Under the pieces are notes generated by a model. That model worked only from the letters and a program-made list of their open reading frames with translations, had not been told where the DNA came from and made no database searches. Positions 29,282-39,144 of a DNA stretch of 64,000 bases are shown piece by piece. A program made the position numbers and the translations under genes. Numbering within the stretch: the first letter of the stretch is position 1; each line of letters begins with the position of its first letter. This stretch comes from Bacillota bacterium. GTDB lineage: Bacteria > Bacillota > Clostridia > Oscillospirales > Acutalibacteraceae. Location: contig JAETSA010000005.1 of the NCBI GenBank assembly GCA_021769885.1, positions 1-64,000 on the forward strand, written 5' to 3'.

Positions 29282-29341
29282 TTCACTCTTCACTTTTTTG
29301 GCTGCGACTTTTTCAGTGAAAAGAGAAAAGTGAAGAGTGAA
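29282..29341. repeat. 16-bp perfect inverted repeat of (T)TCACTCT-type heptamers
   Basis: TTCACTCTTCACTTTT ... AAAAGTGAAGAGTGAA. Confidence 0.75.
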
Positions 29342-29382
29342 GAGTAGAAAATATCTCACCCAACATAACGGAGTGACGAAAG

Positions 29383-30069
29383 ATGTCTGACGAATTTTCA
29401 GTACGTACGATTGCGCACATACACAGTGATTTCCCCGAAAAATTCGGGATACCGCGGCAAAGCGGCATTGTGGAAGAATTAAAATCGACTGTAATATTTG
29501 CGCCTGATTACCGAAATATCGACGCGGTGCGGGGGCTGGAGCAGTATTCGCACATTTGGCTGTTGTGGCGGTTTTCGGAATGTGCCGACAAGCCTTTTTC
29601 CCCGACAGTGCGTCCGCCGCGCTTGGGCGGCAATACGCGTATGGGCGTATTTGCGACGCGCTCCCCGTTCCGTCCAAATTCGATTGGGCTTTCTTGTGTT
29701 CGTTTGGAAGCGATTGATTTAGATGCACCGCAAGCCCCTGTTTTGCACGTTGCAGGCGCGGATTTGATGGACGGCACACCGATTTTGGATATAAAACCGT
29801 ATCTCCCCTATGCGGACAGCGTACCGACCGCTTCGAGCGGCTTTGCGTTGCAGTCTAAAGCGGATATTTTGCAAGTGGATTTTCCGCACGAACTGCTTGA
29901 AAAAATTCCTGAAGAAAAACGGCAGGCGTTACTTCGGGTTCTGGCGCAAGACCCGCGCCCTGCATATCAGGCAGACACAGAACGGGTGTATGGCTTCTCA
30001 TTTGCGGGGATTACAATAAAATTTACGGTATGTGAAAATGTATTATCCGTCACTGCGGTACAGGAATAA
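29383..30069 (+). CDS. trmO: tRNA (N6-threonylcarbamoyladenosine(37)-N6)-methyltransferase TrmO
   Basis: IAHIHSDFPEKFGIPRQSGI, RMGVFATRSPFRPNSIGLSCVRL. Confidence 0.92.
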   Translation: MSDEFSVRTIAHIHSDFPEKFGIPRQSGIVEELKSTVIFAPDYRNIDAVRGLEQYSHIWLLWRFSECADKPFSPTVRPPRLGGNTRMGVFATRSPFRPNSIGLSCVRLEAIDLDAPQAPVLHVAGADLMDGTPILDIKPYLPYADSVPTASSGFALQSKADILQVDFPHELLEKIPEEKRQALLRVLAQDPRPAYQADTERVYGFSFAGITIKFTVCENVLSVTAVQE

Positions 30070-30078
30070 TAAAATTGT

Positions 30079-30113
30079 AAAACCCAGGCAGAGGATTCAC
30101 TGCCCGGGTTTTA
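30079..30113. terminator. Bidirectional terminator between trmO and XRE gene
   Basis: aaaacccaggcag...ctgcccgggtttt. Confidence 0.65.
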
Positions 30114-30125
30114 TTCTTTGTTATA

Positions 30126-30938
30126 TCAGCGGATAAAATACAGAAAAATCTCCTTTGCCCAAGAAAGGTAGTTCGGCACATTTGCATCGAGCCAGACTTT
30201 CATATACGCAAGCTCTGTTTGCGTGAGTTTACCGAGGTGCACATATACACTGCCGTAAGCTTCGGTATTTCCGACAGCATACAGTGCCCGTGCATAGTCG
30301 CCGACGGCGGCATAATGCCCGACCGCCAAAGCGCCGACAGATAAGCACCCGACCGAAAGTGCCCCGCAGGAAACGATTCCGATACAAATTGCACCGATTG
30401 CGAATAAGCCGACTGCAATCGCGCCGACCGATAATAAGCCAAGCGCAAAAGACGCTGCAAACGCCGCTAATCCGACGGACAGCAAGCCGAACGACAACAG
30501 CCCAAAAGACAGCAAGCCAACAGAAACTGCACCCCGTGAGAAAAGCCCAACGGAAATGACGCCTTTTGCATTTATGCCAATTGCAATAAAACCTTTGGCA
30601 TTCCACCCAATATGATACAGCGGCATACCGAAAACGGTTTTTTCACTCTTTCGTTCTTTACACCGTTTTTTTACATTGGAATACAAACTTGAAAAAGCAG
30701 ATGCCGATGCAGTCGATTTCTGTGCCGTTTCTGTATCTGTGACAGTTTCTTTCAGTAAATAGTCCATAGAGCACGAAAACAACTGCCCCATTTTCACAAG
30801 TTTATCTGTTTCGGGATAGGTGATATCCGATTCCCACTTACTGATAGACTGGCGGGATACACCGAGCAAATTGGCGAGCTGTTCCTGTGTAAGATTTTGA
30901 TTTTTACGCTGTCGTGCAATCTTTTCACCGAGTGTCAT
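30126..30938 (-). CDS. XRE-family HTH protein with hydrophobic pentad-repeat domain
   Basis: HTH NLTQEQLANLLGVSRQSISKWESD; then repeated GhhSV pentads. Confidence 0.88.
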   Translation of the reverse strand: MTLGEKIARQRKNQNLTQEQLANLLGVSRQSISKWESDITYPETDKLVKMGQLFSCSMDYLLKETVTDTETAQKSTASASAFSSLYSNVKKRCKERKSEKTVFGMPLYHIGWNAKGFIAIGINAKGVISVGLFSRGAVSVGLLSFGLLSFGLLSVGLAAFAASFALGLLSVGAIAVGLFAIGAICIGIVSCGALSVGCLSVGALAVGHYAAVGDYARALYAVGNTEAYGSVYVHLGKLTQTELAYMKVWLDANVPNYLSWAKEIFLYFIR

Positions 30939-31122
30939 AAAAATGCTCCTTTTCGCTTTCGATATATCGTGCTTTTATCATATAACACTCTATCAGAAAT
31001 GCCAGTATTTTTGACGTTCTTTCTGTAAACTTCAGGTTGCGAATGCCGTTTTACCCTTGATATTTCTGTAAAAACGCCTGCGGTGTCAATATGTTTTCCT
31101 CATTTCAAAGCTTCAGCGAAAC

Positions 31123-31146
31123 GGCGGGAGCAAGCTCCCGCCCTAC
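31123..31146. repeat. Palindromic repeat unit GGCGGGAGCaaGCTCCCGCC + ctac
   Basis: Same flanks as the clusters at 39, 52-53, 59 and 62 kb. Confidence 0.7.
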
Positions 31147-31160
31147 AGGTTTGCGTGAAT

Positions 31161-33611
31161 TTATTTCTTTTGAAAACGCTTCATTGCAGAGGAGCGCATA
31201 CAGAAGCGCAGGACGTTTTGTGCGGTGCGCTGTAATTCACCCAAGGTGATGCCGTCGGGTTTGCCGTAGGTCGCAAGCAGGGTGCCGTCGGGCTTTTTCT
31301 TGCCTGTACGCTTGCCGCCGGGCATCAGCACATCGACTTGTGCGCGGACACGGTAAGCGTTATCCTTCAAGTTCGGAAATTCCGGACTTTTTTGCGAGCG
31401 CATCCACCAATCGGTAATCACCAAGCCGTCGTATTTCCATTCGCCGCGCAAAACCGTGGTACACAAATCATACTGATAATGCCCGTGCACGCTGTTGATT
31501 TTGTTGTATGAGGTCATAATGGTATGGGGATTGCTTTCTTTTATACAGATTTCAAAGCCCTTCAAATAGATTTCACGCAGAGCACGTTCAGACAGGCGTG
31601 AATCGTTTTGATTACGATTGAACTCCTGATTGTTGCAGGCAAAATGCTTCGGGCAGGCAGAAACGCCGTTTTTCTGTATTCCGCGCACAGCGGCGGCGGC
31701 AATTTTGCCTGTCAGAAGCGGGTCTTCGGAATAATATTCAAAATTGCGCCCGCACAAGGGATTGCGGTGAATATTGATACCGGGGGCTAACAAAACATCC
31801 GTACCCTTTTCTAACATTTCCGCACCGATTGCCGCAAAGACTTCCTCTACCAAAGCTTCATCAAAGGTGCAGGCAAGCAAGGTACCGATGGGCATCAGAG
31901 AGCAACAGCTCCACAGACGAATGCCTGACGGACCGTCGGTCGTGATGACGGGCGGCACGCCTTTTTGACGCAAGGATTCCAATACGCCGCCGAACGCGCC
32001 TGCATTGCCCGCCACGCCCAATTTGCTGTTCATCGTATAATCGCCGCGCGAAATGGCTTCTAATTCCGTTAAATTCAACTGCGCGGTAAAATCTTCTATA
32101 GATACCGTACCGTTTTGCACATCGGACAGCTTATACCCCTTGTCGCCCGTCATCGGCGTGCCTTGCGGCAAATTCTCCGTGATTCTCTTTTGCAAATTGG
32201 TTTGTGCAAGGCTGACTTCCTGTTTTTTGGGCACACGAACGCCGCCGTTTTCTTCCGCTTTGATAACGGAGAACGGCACCAGCGGTGCCGCCACTTCGGA
32301 AAGCTGTTCTGTTAAAACGGTTTCGGGACAGGTATAAGCATAAATCTCCTCTGCCCCCCGCACATCCGTACCGAGATAAAAGCGATAAGTCCCCACTTCG
32401 GTGACGTAGGCGGAACGGAAGCCTGTTACGCCGCTGTCGTCATAGGAAGCAAGTGCCGTTTTCGGCACAGTGATTTGCAATTCTTCCGAGGCATTCGGTG
32501 CAAGGATTTTCGTTTTTGCAAATCCCGCCAAAACTCGCGCAGGATTGCCGAGCCTGCCGCACGGCTTTTGGAGATAGATTTGCACGGTTTCTTTGCCGCT
32601 GTACTGTGTGCCGATGTTTTTCACGGCACAGGTAAACTGAAATGCCGATTCCGATTCCTCGGCAGTAAGGAACGTGACCGAAAAGTCTGTATAAGAAAGT
32701 CCGAAACCGAACGGATAAATCACGTCCGCTTTTGCAAAGGTTTCGAACCAGCGGTAACCGACATAAATATCTTCCGTATAGAAATTATAGTCTTTTTTAC
32801 CGAAATCCACCGCCGAGGGGTAGGATTCGTAGGTTTTCGCGGCGGTATCGGTTAATTTGCCGCAAGGCGTCACTGCACCCGAAAGCAAATCTGCAACTGC
32901 ATTGCCGCTTTCCATACCGCCCTGCCAAACGAGCAATACCGCACCGATTTTGCCGTCATAGTCATCTACCCACGACAAATCCATCATACTGCCGATATTT
33001 AAAAGAACAACTGTCTTTTGAAAATGCTCTGTAATCAGCGTGAGCATTTCGCGTTCCGCATCGGTCAAATAATAGCTTCCCTTTTCAAGGGCGTTTTCCC
33101 TGTCTTCCCCCGAAGAACGTCCAATCGTAACGACGGCACAATCTGACGCAGTCGCTGCAGTGCGTACAAGAGTGCTGTTCAGCGGCATATCCAGGTAATA
33201 GCGCGGCCAGTGCCCCCAAAAGCCGTGGTCAATCGGATTTTTCTCTCCCCAAGCGGTATATATGGATGCAAGGGATTCGTTGACAGACAGAGTCGGACAA
33301 TTCCGCAGTCCCTCCAAAAGAGAAACTGCATACGGCTTGTTGACGTCACCGCCCGAGCCGTAGCCGGTATAGAACCACTCGGTCTGCCCTCTGCCGAACA
33401 GAGAAACAGTTGTGCCGTTTGCGAGCGGAAGCGTTGCATTTTCATTTTTCAAAAGGACTGCGCCTTCCGCCGCCGCACGGCGCAGAAGCTCGGGCATACC
33501 GGGGGTAACGGTTTTCTCCGCGGCATTTCGCGCAGACTCCTCCTGAGACAGCCCCGTAAATTTGGAAACAAGCTTGGTTGCACCTTGTACAATTTTATTG
33601 AGAACAGACAT
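31161..33611 (-). CDS. Glycoside hydrolase family 3 with inverted domain order
   Basis: C-terminal-type GH3 domain and Fn3-like region first; TIM barrel last (TTDGPSGIR, GRNFEYYSEDPLLTG, CPKHFACNNQE, DGLVITDWW). Confidence 0.93.
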   Translation of the reverse strand: MSVLNKIVQGATKLVSKFTGLSQEESARNAAEKTVTPGMPELLRRAAAEGAVLLKNENATLPLANGTTVSLFGRGQTEWFYTGYGSGGDVNKPYAVSLLEGLRNCPTLSVNESLASIYTAWGEKNPIDHGFWGHWPRYYLDMPLNSTLVRTAATASDCAVVTIGRSSGEDRENALEKGSYYLTDAEREMLTLITEHFQKTVVLLNIGSMMDLSWVDDYDGKIGAVLLVWQGGMESGNAVADLLSGAVTPCGKLTDTAAKTYESYPSAVDFGKKDYNFYTEDIYVGYRWFETFAKADVIYPFGFGLSYTDFSVTFLTAEESESAFQFTCAVKNIGTQYSGKETVQIYLQKPCGRLGNPARVLAGFAKTKILAPNASEELQITVPKTALASYDDSGVTGFRSAYVTEVGTYRFYLGTDVRGAEEIYAYTCPETVLTEQLSEVAAPLVPFSVIKAEENGGVRVPKKQEVSLAQTNLQKRITENLPQGTPMTGDKGYKLSDVQNGTVSIEDFTAQLNLTELEAISRGDYTMNSKLGVAGNAGAFGGVLESLRQKGVPPVITTDGPSGIRLWSCCSLMPIGTLLACTFDEALVEEVFAAIGAEMLEKGTDVLLAPGINIHRNPLCGRNFEYYSEDPLLTGKIAAAAVRGIQKNGVSACPKHFACNNQEFNRNQNDSRLSERALREIYLKGFEICIKESNPHTIMTSYNKINSVHGHYQYDLCTTVLRGEWKYDGLVITDWWMRSQKSPEFPNLKDNAYRVRAQVDVLMPGGKRTGKKKPDGTLLATYGKPDGITLGELQRTAQNVLRFCMRSSAMKRFQKK

Positions 33612-33630
33612 TGTTTTCCCCCGTTTCTTT

Positions 33631-34266
33631 TTAATAGCCTAAGCTTTCGCCGACCAAAATTACCTTAATACGATTCGGAATATGCGAACGGCGCGTAATC
33701 ACCGTTTGACTGCAAATGCAATCGGGCGCATAACAGTCGCCGCACATACCGTTTACGGCGCAGGGCGTTTTGCGGGAAAGGCGCGTAGCATTGGGCGGGC
33801 AGGCAACCGTTTTGACACGGTCATAGCCGCTGCTGACATCTTTTACAAGCTTATTCATCCCCGCCACCACAATGACATTCTGCGGTCCGAAAATCAAAAA
33901 TGCAAGGCGGCTGCCGTTGCCGTCGATGTTCACAAGCTCGCCGTCCAAGGTTATGGCATTGGTGCTGGTTAAGAAAAAGTCCGCACCGCAGATTTCACTG
34001 TATACGGCACGCTGTTCTTCGGGCGTTTTTGCCTTTGCGCGGTCAATCAGGCGGTAATCGGCGTTTTCCAGGGCATCCATAATGCCCGCTTCGCTCAAGG
34101 TCATAGACCCGCCCCACGCGACGCTCGCACCATTCGGCATCAGTTCGAATACCTTTTTGAGAGCCGCCGCTTTATCGGCGCAGTAGTACCCTTCCATTTG
34201 CCGTTTTTTCAAGTTTTGTATCACGGTTTGTGCCGCGTTTTCATAGTATTTCTGCATCGGTGTCAT
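33631..34266 (-). CDS. LUD-domain (lactate utilization-like) protein
   Basis: VAWGGSMTLSEAGIMDAL, FLTSTNAITLDGELVNIDGNGSR. Confidence 0.88.
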   Translation of the reverse strand: MTPMQKYYENAAQTVIQNLKKRQMEGYYCADKAAALKKVFELMPNGASVAWGGSMTLSEAGIMDALENADYRLIDRAKAKTPEEQRAVYSEICGADFFLTSTNAITLDGELVNIDGNGSRLAFLIFGPQNVIVVAGMNKLVKDVSSGYDRVKTVACPPNATRLSRKTPCAVNGMCGDCYAPDCICSQTVITRRSHIPNRIKVILVGESLGY

Positions 34267-34279
34267 ATGTATTCTCCTC

Positions 34280-35293
34280 TTATTTTCCGAAAGCCTTTAC
34301 AAGTTCGTCATATTGCGCATCCGTAATGGAAATCACAGAGCCGTGTCGCGGACTGAAATCCATGGCATAATCCTTGCGTTTCAGCTTTAAGAAATGCTCC
34401 ATATCGGTCGTTTGCTGTGCAAAATAGCGATGCTTTCCGTATTGATCCATCAGCATCACCCACGTATCCGTTCCCGTGATATTATACATCGAGCTCCCCT
34501 CCACGCCCGAGGAAGCCAGCGACACGACGGTAGGGTCATCCGTATACGGACCGTTCATTTTGTCCGCCGTGACATAGGCGATGGTTTGATCCTCATCGTG
34601 CTTAAAGTACATATAATACTTGCCGTTTTGCGCGTTATAAATAATATCCGCATCAATCGTTTGCACACCTTCGCGAATGAGCAACGGACGGGGCTCGGTA
34701 AGTGTTTTAAAATCCGAAGTATAAGCATAGTACATCGCGGCTATATCGTTTTCCTCGGTGGAATGTGCCCAATAGACCATATACTGCCCTTTTTCGCTGT
34801 CCCAAAGCGCTTGCGGTGCCCACGCACGGTTTGTCTTGGCAAATGCGCCGCCGAACTCGCGGATGTCAATCACGGTTTCATCCGTCCAATGAATCAAATC
34901 GGCAGATTTCCAAGTAATCAGCGCGTGATTGGAAGTCCAGCCTTCGGACGCCGCCATATCCGTACCGATAATGTAGTAAAATCCGTCCTCCCCTTTTAAT
35001 ATATACGGGTCACGCACGGACTTTTTCCCGAGCGTTTGGATGATGATCTCTTTATTTCCGTTCAGCGGCTCGAAGTTGTAGCCGTCACGGCTGACCGCAA
35101 AATGGATGCGTTCTTCGTCGGGTCCATTCCCCACGAAATAGCAAAACAGATAACTGCCGTCTTTACTCTGAGCAGGTTTGGCATAGTGCAACACGCCTGT
35201 CGCATACAGCACACAAACCGTAATGCCTGCGGCAAGCACAAGTGCGCAGGACGCCCCCGCAACAATTTTTTTGCATTTGGAAGTTGATTTCAT
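34280..35293 (-). CDS. Membrane-anchored glycoside hydrolase family 43-like protein
   Basis: RDPYILKGEDGFYYIIGTD, RAWAPQALWDSEKGQYMVYWA, EGSSMYNI. Confidence 0.85.
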   Translation of the reverse strand: MKSTSKCKKIVAGASCALVLAAGITVCVLYATGVLHYAKPAQSKDGSYLFCYFVGNGPDEERIHFAVSRDGYNFEPLNGNKEIIIQTLGKKSVRDPYILKGEDGFYYIIGTDMAASEGWTSNHALITWKSADLIHWTDETVIDIREFGGAFAKTNRAWAPQALWDSEKGQYMVYWAHSTEENDIAAMYYAYTSDFKTLTEPRPLLIREGVQTIDADIIYNAQNGKYYMYFKHDEDQTIAYVTADKMNGPYTDDPTVVSLASSGVEGSSMYNITGTDTWVMLMDQYGKHRYFAQQTTDMEHFLKLKRKDYAMDFSPRHGSVISITDAQYDELVKAFGK

Positions 35294-35337
35294 TCTACAG
35301 CACGCTCCAAAACATCATAATATTGTAAGGCTTATTC

Positions 35338-35763
35338 TCAAAGCACGCAGCCTTTTTTCAGAATAATGTTGGCATATTGCTTTTCTTCCCCTGTCGCGAT
35401 AACGGCATAGGCTTTTTTGGCTCTTTCGTAAAATGCAAAGCGTTCTTCAAAAGACACCTGTGCCGCAGGCTCGTATTTCTGCACGGTTGCCTTATACTGC
35501 TCCCAAATGGAGACATCTGCCGTATCGCCTGCACACTTTTGCATCAGCACAAAATTGTTCGAATCGTACTGGTCTAACGGAAACAGCTGTAAAACGGCAT
35601 CGAGCATCTCCACAGCGCCGATACCGTCCGCCCGCACAAGTCTTTGCGCATAGGCGGCGGCAGGGAAATTGCCGTCACCGATGACAATTTCGTCGCCGTG
35701 CCCCATTTCACAAAGCACCTTTAACAATTCGGGGGAAATCACCTTGGGAATATTCTTTAACAT
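35338..35763 (-). CDS. RbsD/FucU-family mutarotase-like protein
   Basis: LLKVLCEMGHGDEIVIGDGNFPA; start at 35763. Confidence 0.85.
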   Translation of the reverse strand: MLKNIPKVISPELLKVLCEMGHGDEIVIGDGNFPAAAYAQRLVRADGIGAVEMLDAVLQLFPLDQYDSNNFVLMQKCAGDTADVSIWEQYKATVQKYEPAAQVSFEERFAFYERAKKAYAVIATGEEKQYANIILKKGCVL

Positions 35764-35866
35764 AAGACAGCCTCTTTTCTGATTGTATAAAATTCTGCAA
35801 CTATATTCTAACGAAATATGCTTCAAAAATCAATGATTATAGTTTAGAAATTCCATTTCTTTTCAG

Positions 35867-35902
35867 AAAAAAAGCACCCGACTTTTGCGGATGCTTTTTT
35901 AT
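35867..35902 (-). terminator. Terminator after SDR gene
   Basis: aaaagcacccg...cggatgctttt. Confidence 0.6.
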
Positions 35903-35922
35903 GTATTTGCTTTTTACAGCCC

Positions 35923-36759
35923 TCAGTCTTCTTTGAAAACGCCGTCAAACAGCGGAAGCTTGGACATTTTCATTACGGCGCTGAATAGTCTGCCGCCCTG
36001 TACGGGAAGAAGTCTGCCGAAGTAGTTCATAAACGCAGCGTCCATACCGAATACCATCAAGCTGTGTTTCTTCGAAATGCCGTTCATAATCATATTGACC
36101 ATTCTGTCGCAAGAGGTGCTGACCATATTGAGCATCTTCTGTGCCTTTTCGTCGGAAGAACCTTGGTTGCGGAAGATATCCGTCTTGGTAAAGCCCGGGC
36201 AGACAATGCCGACATAGCATTTGCCGCGCAGCTCTTCACGCATAGATTCCGTCAAGGATTTCAGTGCCGCTTTGCTTGCGGAGTAAACGGATGTTCCTGC
36301 CAAAGACATCAAAGCAGCGGAAGAATCCACATTGATGATTGCGGGGGAAGATGATTTCAGAATCAGCGGCAAAAGTGCGTGCATAGAGTAAACCGCCGCA
36401 TAGAAGTTGATGTTCATTGCCTTTTCGATTTCCTCAATCGAATAGTGCTGGAATTTATCAAACTTCGGCAGGATGCCTGCGTTGTTGATCAGCACGTCGG
36501 GCTGAATGTTATTTTCTTCCAAGTATGCAAGATAATTGTCCCAATTTGCGCGGTCGGAAACGTCGAAAAGCTGATAAGAAAATTTATCTGCATATTCGCC
36601 GAGCTCTGCGACCAACGCTTCCATTTTCTGCTGACTTCTCGCAACGCCGAGCACCGTGCAGCCGTGCTCTTTAATGAGTTTTTCCGTAATGCCCTTGCCC
36701 ATACCGCTGGAAGCGCCTGTGACAATGACAGTTTTATTGTTCAGCCAATTTTGATCCAT
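35923..36759 (-). CDS. Short-chain dehydrogenase/reductase
   Basis: VTGASSGMGKGI, INNAGILP, YSASKAALK. Confidence 0.92.
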   Translation of the reverse strand: MDQNWLNNKTVIVTGASSGMGKGITEKLIKEHGCTVLGVARSQQKMEALVAELGEYADKFSYQLFDVSDRANWDNYLAYLEENNIQPDVLINNAGILPKFDKFQHYSIEEIEKAMNINFYAAVYSMHALLPLILKSSSPAIINVDSSAALMSLAGTSVYSASKAALKSLTESMREELRGKCYVGIVCPGFTKTDIFRNQGSSDEKAQKMLNMVSTSCDRMVNMIMNGISKKHSLMVFGMDAAFMNYFGRLLPVQGGRLFSAVMKMSKLPLFDGVFKED

Positions 36760-36950
36760 AACCGAAACTCTCCTTTATACATTGAACTTATGTTGAATAT
36801 TTTAGCCTATTCCCCTGTTTTTTTCAAGTACTTTTTCAAATTTTTAACAAGCAAACATTCCAAAGCGGGACTTCTTTGAAATTATCCGATAAAACAATTG
36901 AAAAATGCAAAGATTCCTGCTAAACTGAAAGGCAGATAGGGTGAATATAC

Positions 36951-37466
36951 ATGGAATATACGCTGATTTATGAAAAACGCAAAACGGTATCTTTAAAGGT
37001 TGCATCAGATTTATCGGTTGTGGTCAAAGCACCGAAGGGACTGCCGCGCGCGGAAATTGACAGCTTCGTAAGTGCGCACAAATTGTGGATTGAAAAGGCA
37101 AAAGCACGTCAGGAAAAACGCACGGAGACAGAAAACGCGCTTACAAACGAGCGCGTTGCCGAATTGCGCGCCCGTGCCGCAGAAACGATTCCGAAGCGCG
37201 TAGCGTTTTACGCTAAAATTATGGGCGTACAGCCGTCAGGCATCAAAATCACCTCCGCAAAAACGCGGTTTGGCTCGTGCAGCGGTAAAAACAGTCTTTG
37301 CTTTTCCTGGCGGCTGATGCTCTATCCGCCTGAGGCGGTGGATTATGTTGTCGTGCACGAATTGGCGCACATTCGAGAGAAAAATCACTCCCCTGCCTTT
37401 TATGCCGTGGTTGCCGCCGTTTTGCCCGATTACAAAGCGCGTGAACAGCTTTTGAAACTCAAGTGA
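36951..37466 (+). CDS. YgjP-like M48-type metal-dependent hydrolase (DUF45)
   Basis: VVHELAHIREKNHSPAFYAVV. Confidence 0.9.
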   Translation: MEYTLIYEKRKTVSLKVASDLSVVVKAPKGLPRAEIDSFVSAHKLWIEKAKARQEKRTETENALTNERVAELRARAAETIPKRVAFYAKIMGVQPSGIKITSAKTRFGSCSGKNSLCFSWRLMLYPPEAVDYVVVHELAHIREKNHSPAFYAVVAAVLPDYKAREQLLKLK

Positions 37467-37480
37467 AAGAAGGAAAATAT

Positions 37481-39028
37481 ATGAAAAAGGTCCGCTTTCT
37501 CTCCCGCGCAGTACCAAAATCGGTACTGTTTATCGGCGCTGTGCTCGCCGCCTGCACATCTTTTTTGATTTATGTGCTTCGAATCAACGCGGTGTTTATT
37601 GACGCCACCGTTTTCAACGGATTCTCGGCAATCCTGTTCGGCGGAAACATCCTTTGTGCCGTGCTTTTGTTTGCACTGTTCTTACTGCAAGCACATCACA
37701 TCGAAAAGGGCGGCGCAGAGGTACATACGAAAAAAGCCTTTCAGCTTTTTGCCAAAATCGGGCTTGTGTTTGCGGGCGTATTCCTGTTATATACGGCATG
37801 CACTATGATTTTCTCCGATTTCGAGATGCGCGCAAGACTGCGCACTTCCATCGGTGCTTCGATTTTACCGTTTGCGGCGACGCTCAGTATTCTGTTGCTC
37901 GTATGGGGACTGCCGCTGATTCAAAAATCGGCTTGCAAACGCGGGATTGCAATTGTGCTCACTTGTGTACTGGCTTTGAGTGCTGTACTGACGCTCTTCC
38001 CCTGCTACACCTACAAGTTTTTGTCCGACCCGATGGTGATTGACAACGGTGAGAGCTATTCCGTGGTCTTTGCGACCAATGACACTGGCACGGGATTTGC
38101 GGAATACACCTATCAGGGCAAAGCGTACAAGGTTTATGACGAAGCCGCCGGCAGGCTCAAGAACAGCACGATACATACAGTCAAAATTCCGAAAGCACAT
38201 TTGAACGGCAACAGCTACCGTGTCGGCTCTACACGCGTGATTGAGGAACGCAGTTACGGCGGCAGAAGCGGAAAGTCCCTGCTTTCGAAAGATTATGCAT
38301 TCACGGTGCCGAGCGGCGAACAGCAAACCTATCTCACGGTTTCCGACTGGCATATGCACACAAAAGAAGCTTACAAAGCGATTGCAAACGTCGGTGAATA
38401 TGACGGCGTGATTTTGCTCGGGGACGCAGTGCCGGGCTTGGAATGCGAAAAGGACATTGCAGACTATATCGTCACCTTCGGCGGAGAAGTGTCGCACGGC
38501 GTGATGCCGATTTTGTATGTGCGCGGCAACCACGAAACGCGCGGTCCGTTCGCGGCGGCTCTGCCCGAGTATCTCGGAATGGACAGCTTTTTCTACACAA
38601 CGGATTACGACGATTATCATTTCCTGCTCTTAGACAGCGGCGAGGATAAGCAGGACAGCCACCCCGAATACGGCGGTATGGTACATTATGATGCATACCG
38701 TGCCAATATGGTGGAATGGCTGGAGACGCAGGAAAAATCTGACAAAAAGACAATTACCTTGGTGCACGACAGCGACCTTTGCGTCGAGGACGATTTGCGT
38801 GCACGCGCCAAGGTAAAATTGGGGATACTCGGTGCAACCGAAATCATCAGCGGGCACTACCACGTTTGCAAATTCGAACAGGAAAACGGATTTAACATTT
38901 ACACCGACGGCGGCTTTCACAAGGATGAATATATCGCGAGTAAGCTGACGCTGACAAAGGACAATTACCGTTTATCTGCTTGGAATGACAAAGGCGAACA
39001 GGTTTTTGGCAAAGAAATTGCGTGGTAA
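37481..39028 (+). CDS. Membrane-anchored metallophosphoesterase
   Basis: N-terminal TM segments; SDWHMH, LGDAVPG, VRGNHETRG, SGHYHVCKF. Confidence 0.87.
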   Translation: MKKVRFLSRAVPKSVLFIGAVLAACTSFLIYVLRINAVFIDATVFNGFSAILFGGNILCAVLLFALFLLQAHHIEKGGAEVHTKKAFQLFAKIGLVFAGVFLLYTACTMIFSDFEMRARLRTSIGASILPFAATLSILLLVWGLPLIQKSACKRGIAIVLTCVLALSAVLTLFPCYTYKFLSDPMVIDNGESYSVVFATNDTGTGFAEYTYQGKAYKVYDEAAGRLKNSTIHTVKIPKAHLNGNSYRVGSTRVIEERSYGGRSGKSLLSKDYAFTVPSGEQQTYLTVSDWHMHTKEAYKAIANVGEYDGVILLGDAVPGLECEKDIADYIVTFGGEVSHGVMPILYVRGNHETRGPFAAALPEYLGMDSFFYTTDYDDYHFLLLDSGEDKQDSHPEYGGMVHYDAYRANMVEWLETQEKSDKKTITLVHDSDLCVEDDLRARAKVKLGILGATEIISGHYHVCKFEQENGFNIYTDGGFHKDEYIASKLTLTKDNYRLSAWNDKGEQVFGKEIAW

Positions 39029-39046
39029 AATGCGCATATAAAATGA

Positions 39047-39085
39047 ACACCGTGCGAACCGATATTGTAACGGTTCGCACGGTGT
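39047..39085 (+). terminator. Terminator
   Basis: acaccgtgcgaaccg-atattgtaa-cggttcgcacggtgt + tttct; perfect 15-bp stem. Confidence 0.8.
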
Positions 39086-39144
39086 TTTCTATTTTTAATT
39101 GCAGATTGTATGGTCGCTGCGTGCAGAGCGGGCAGTACAGACTT

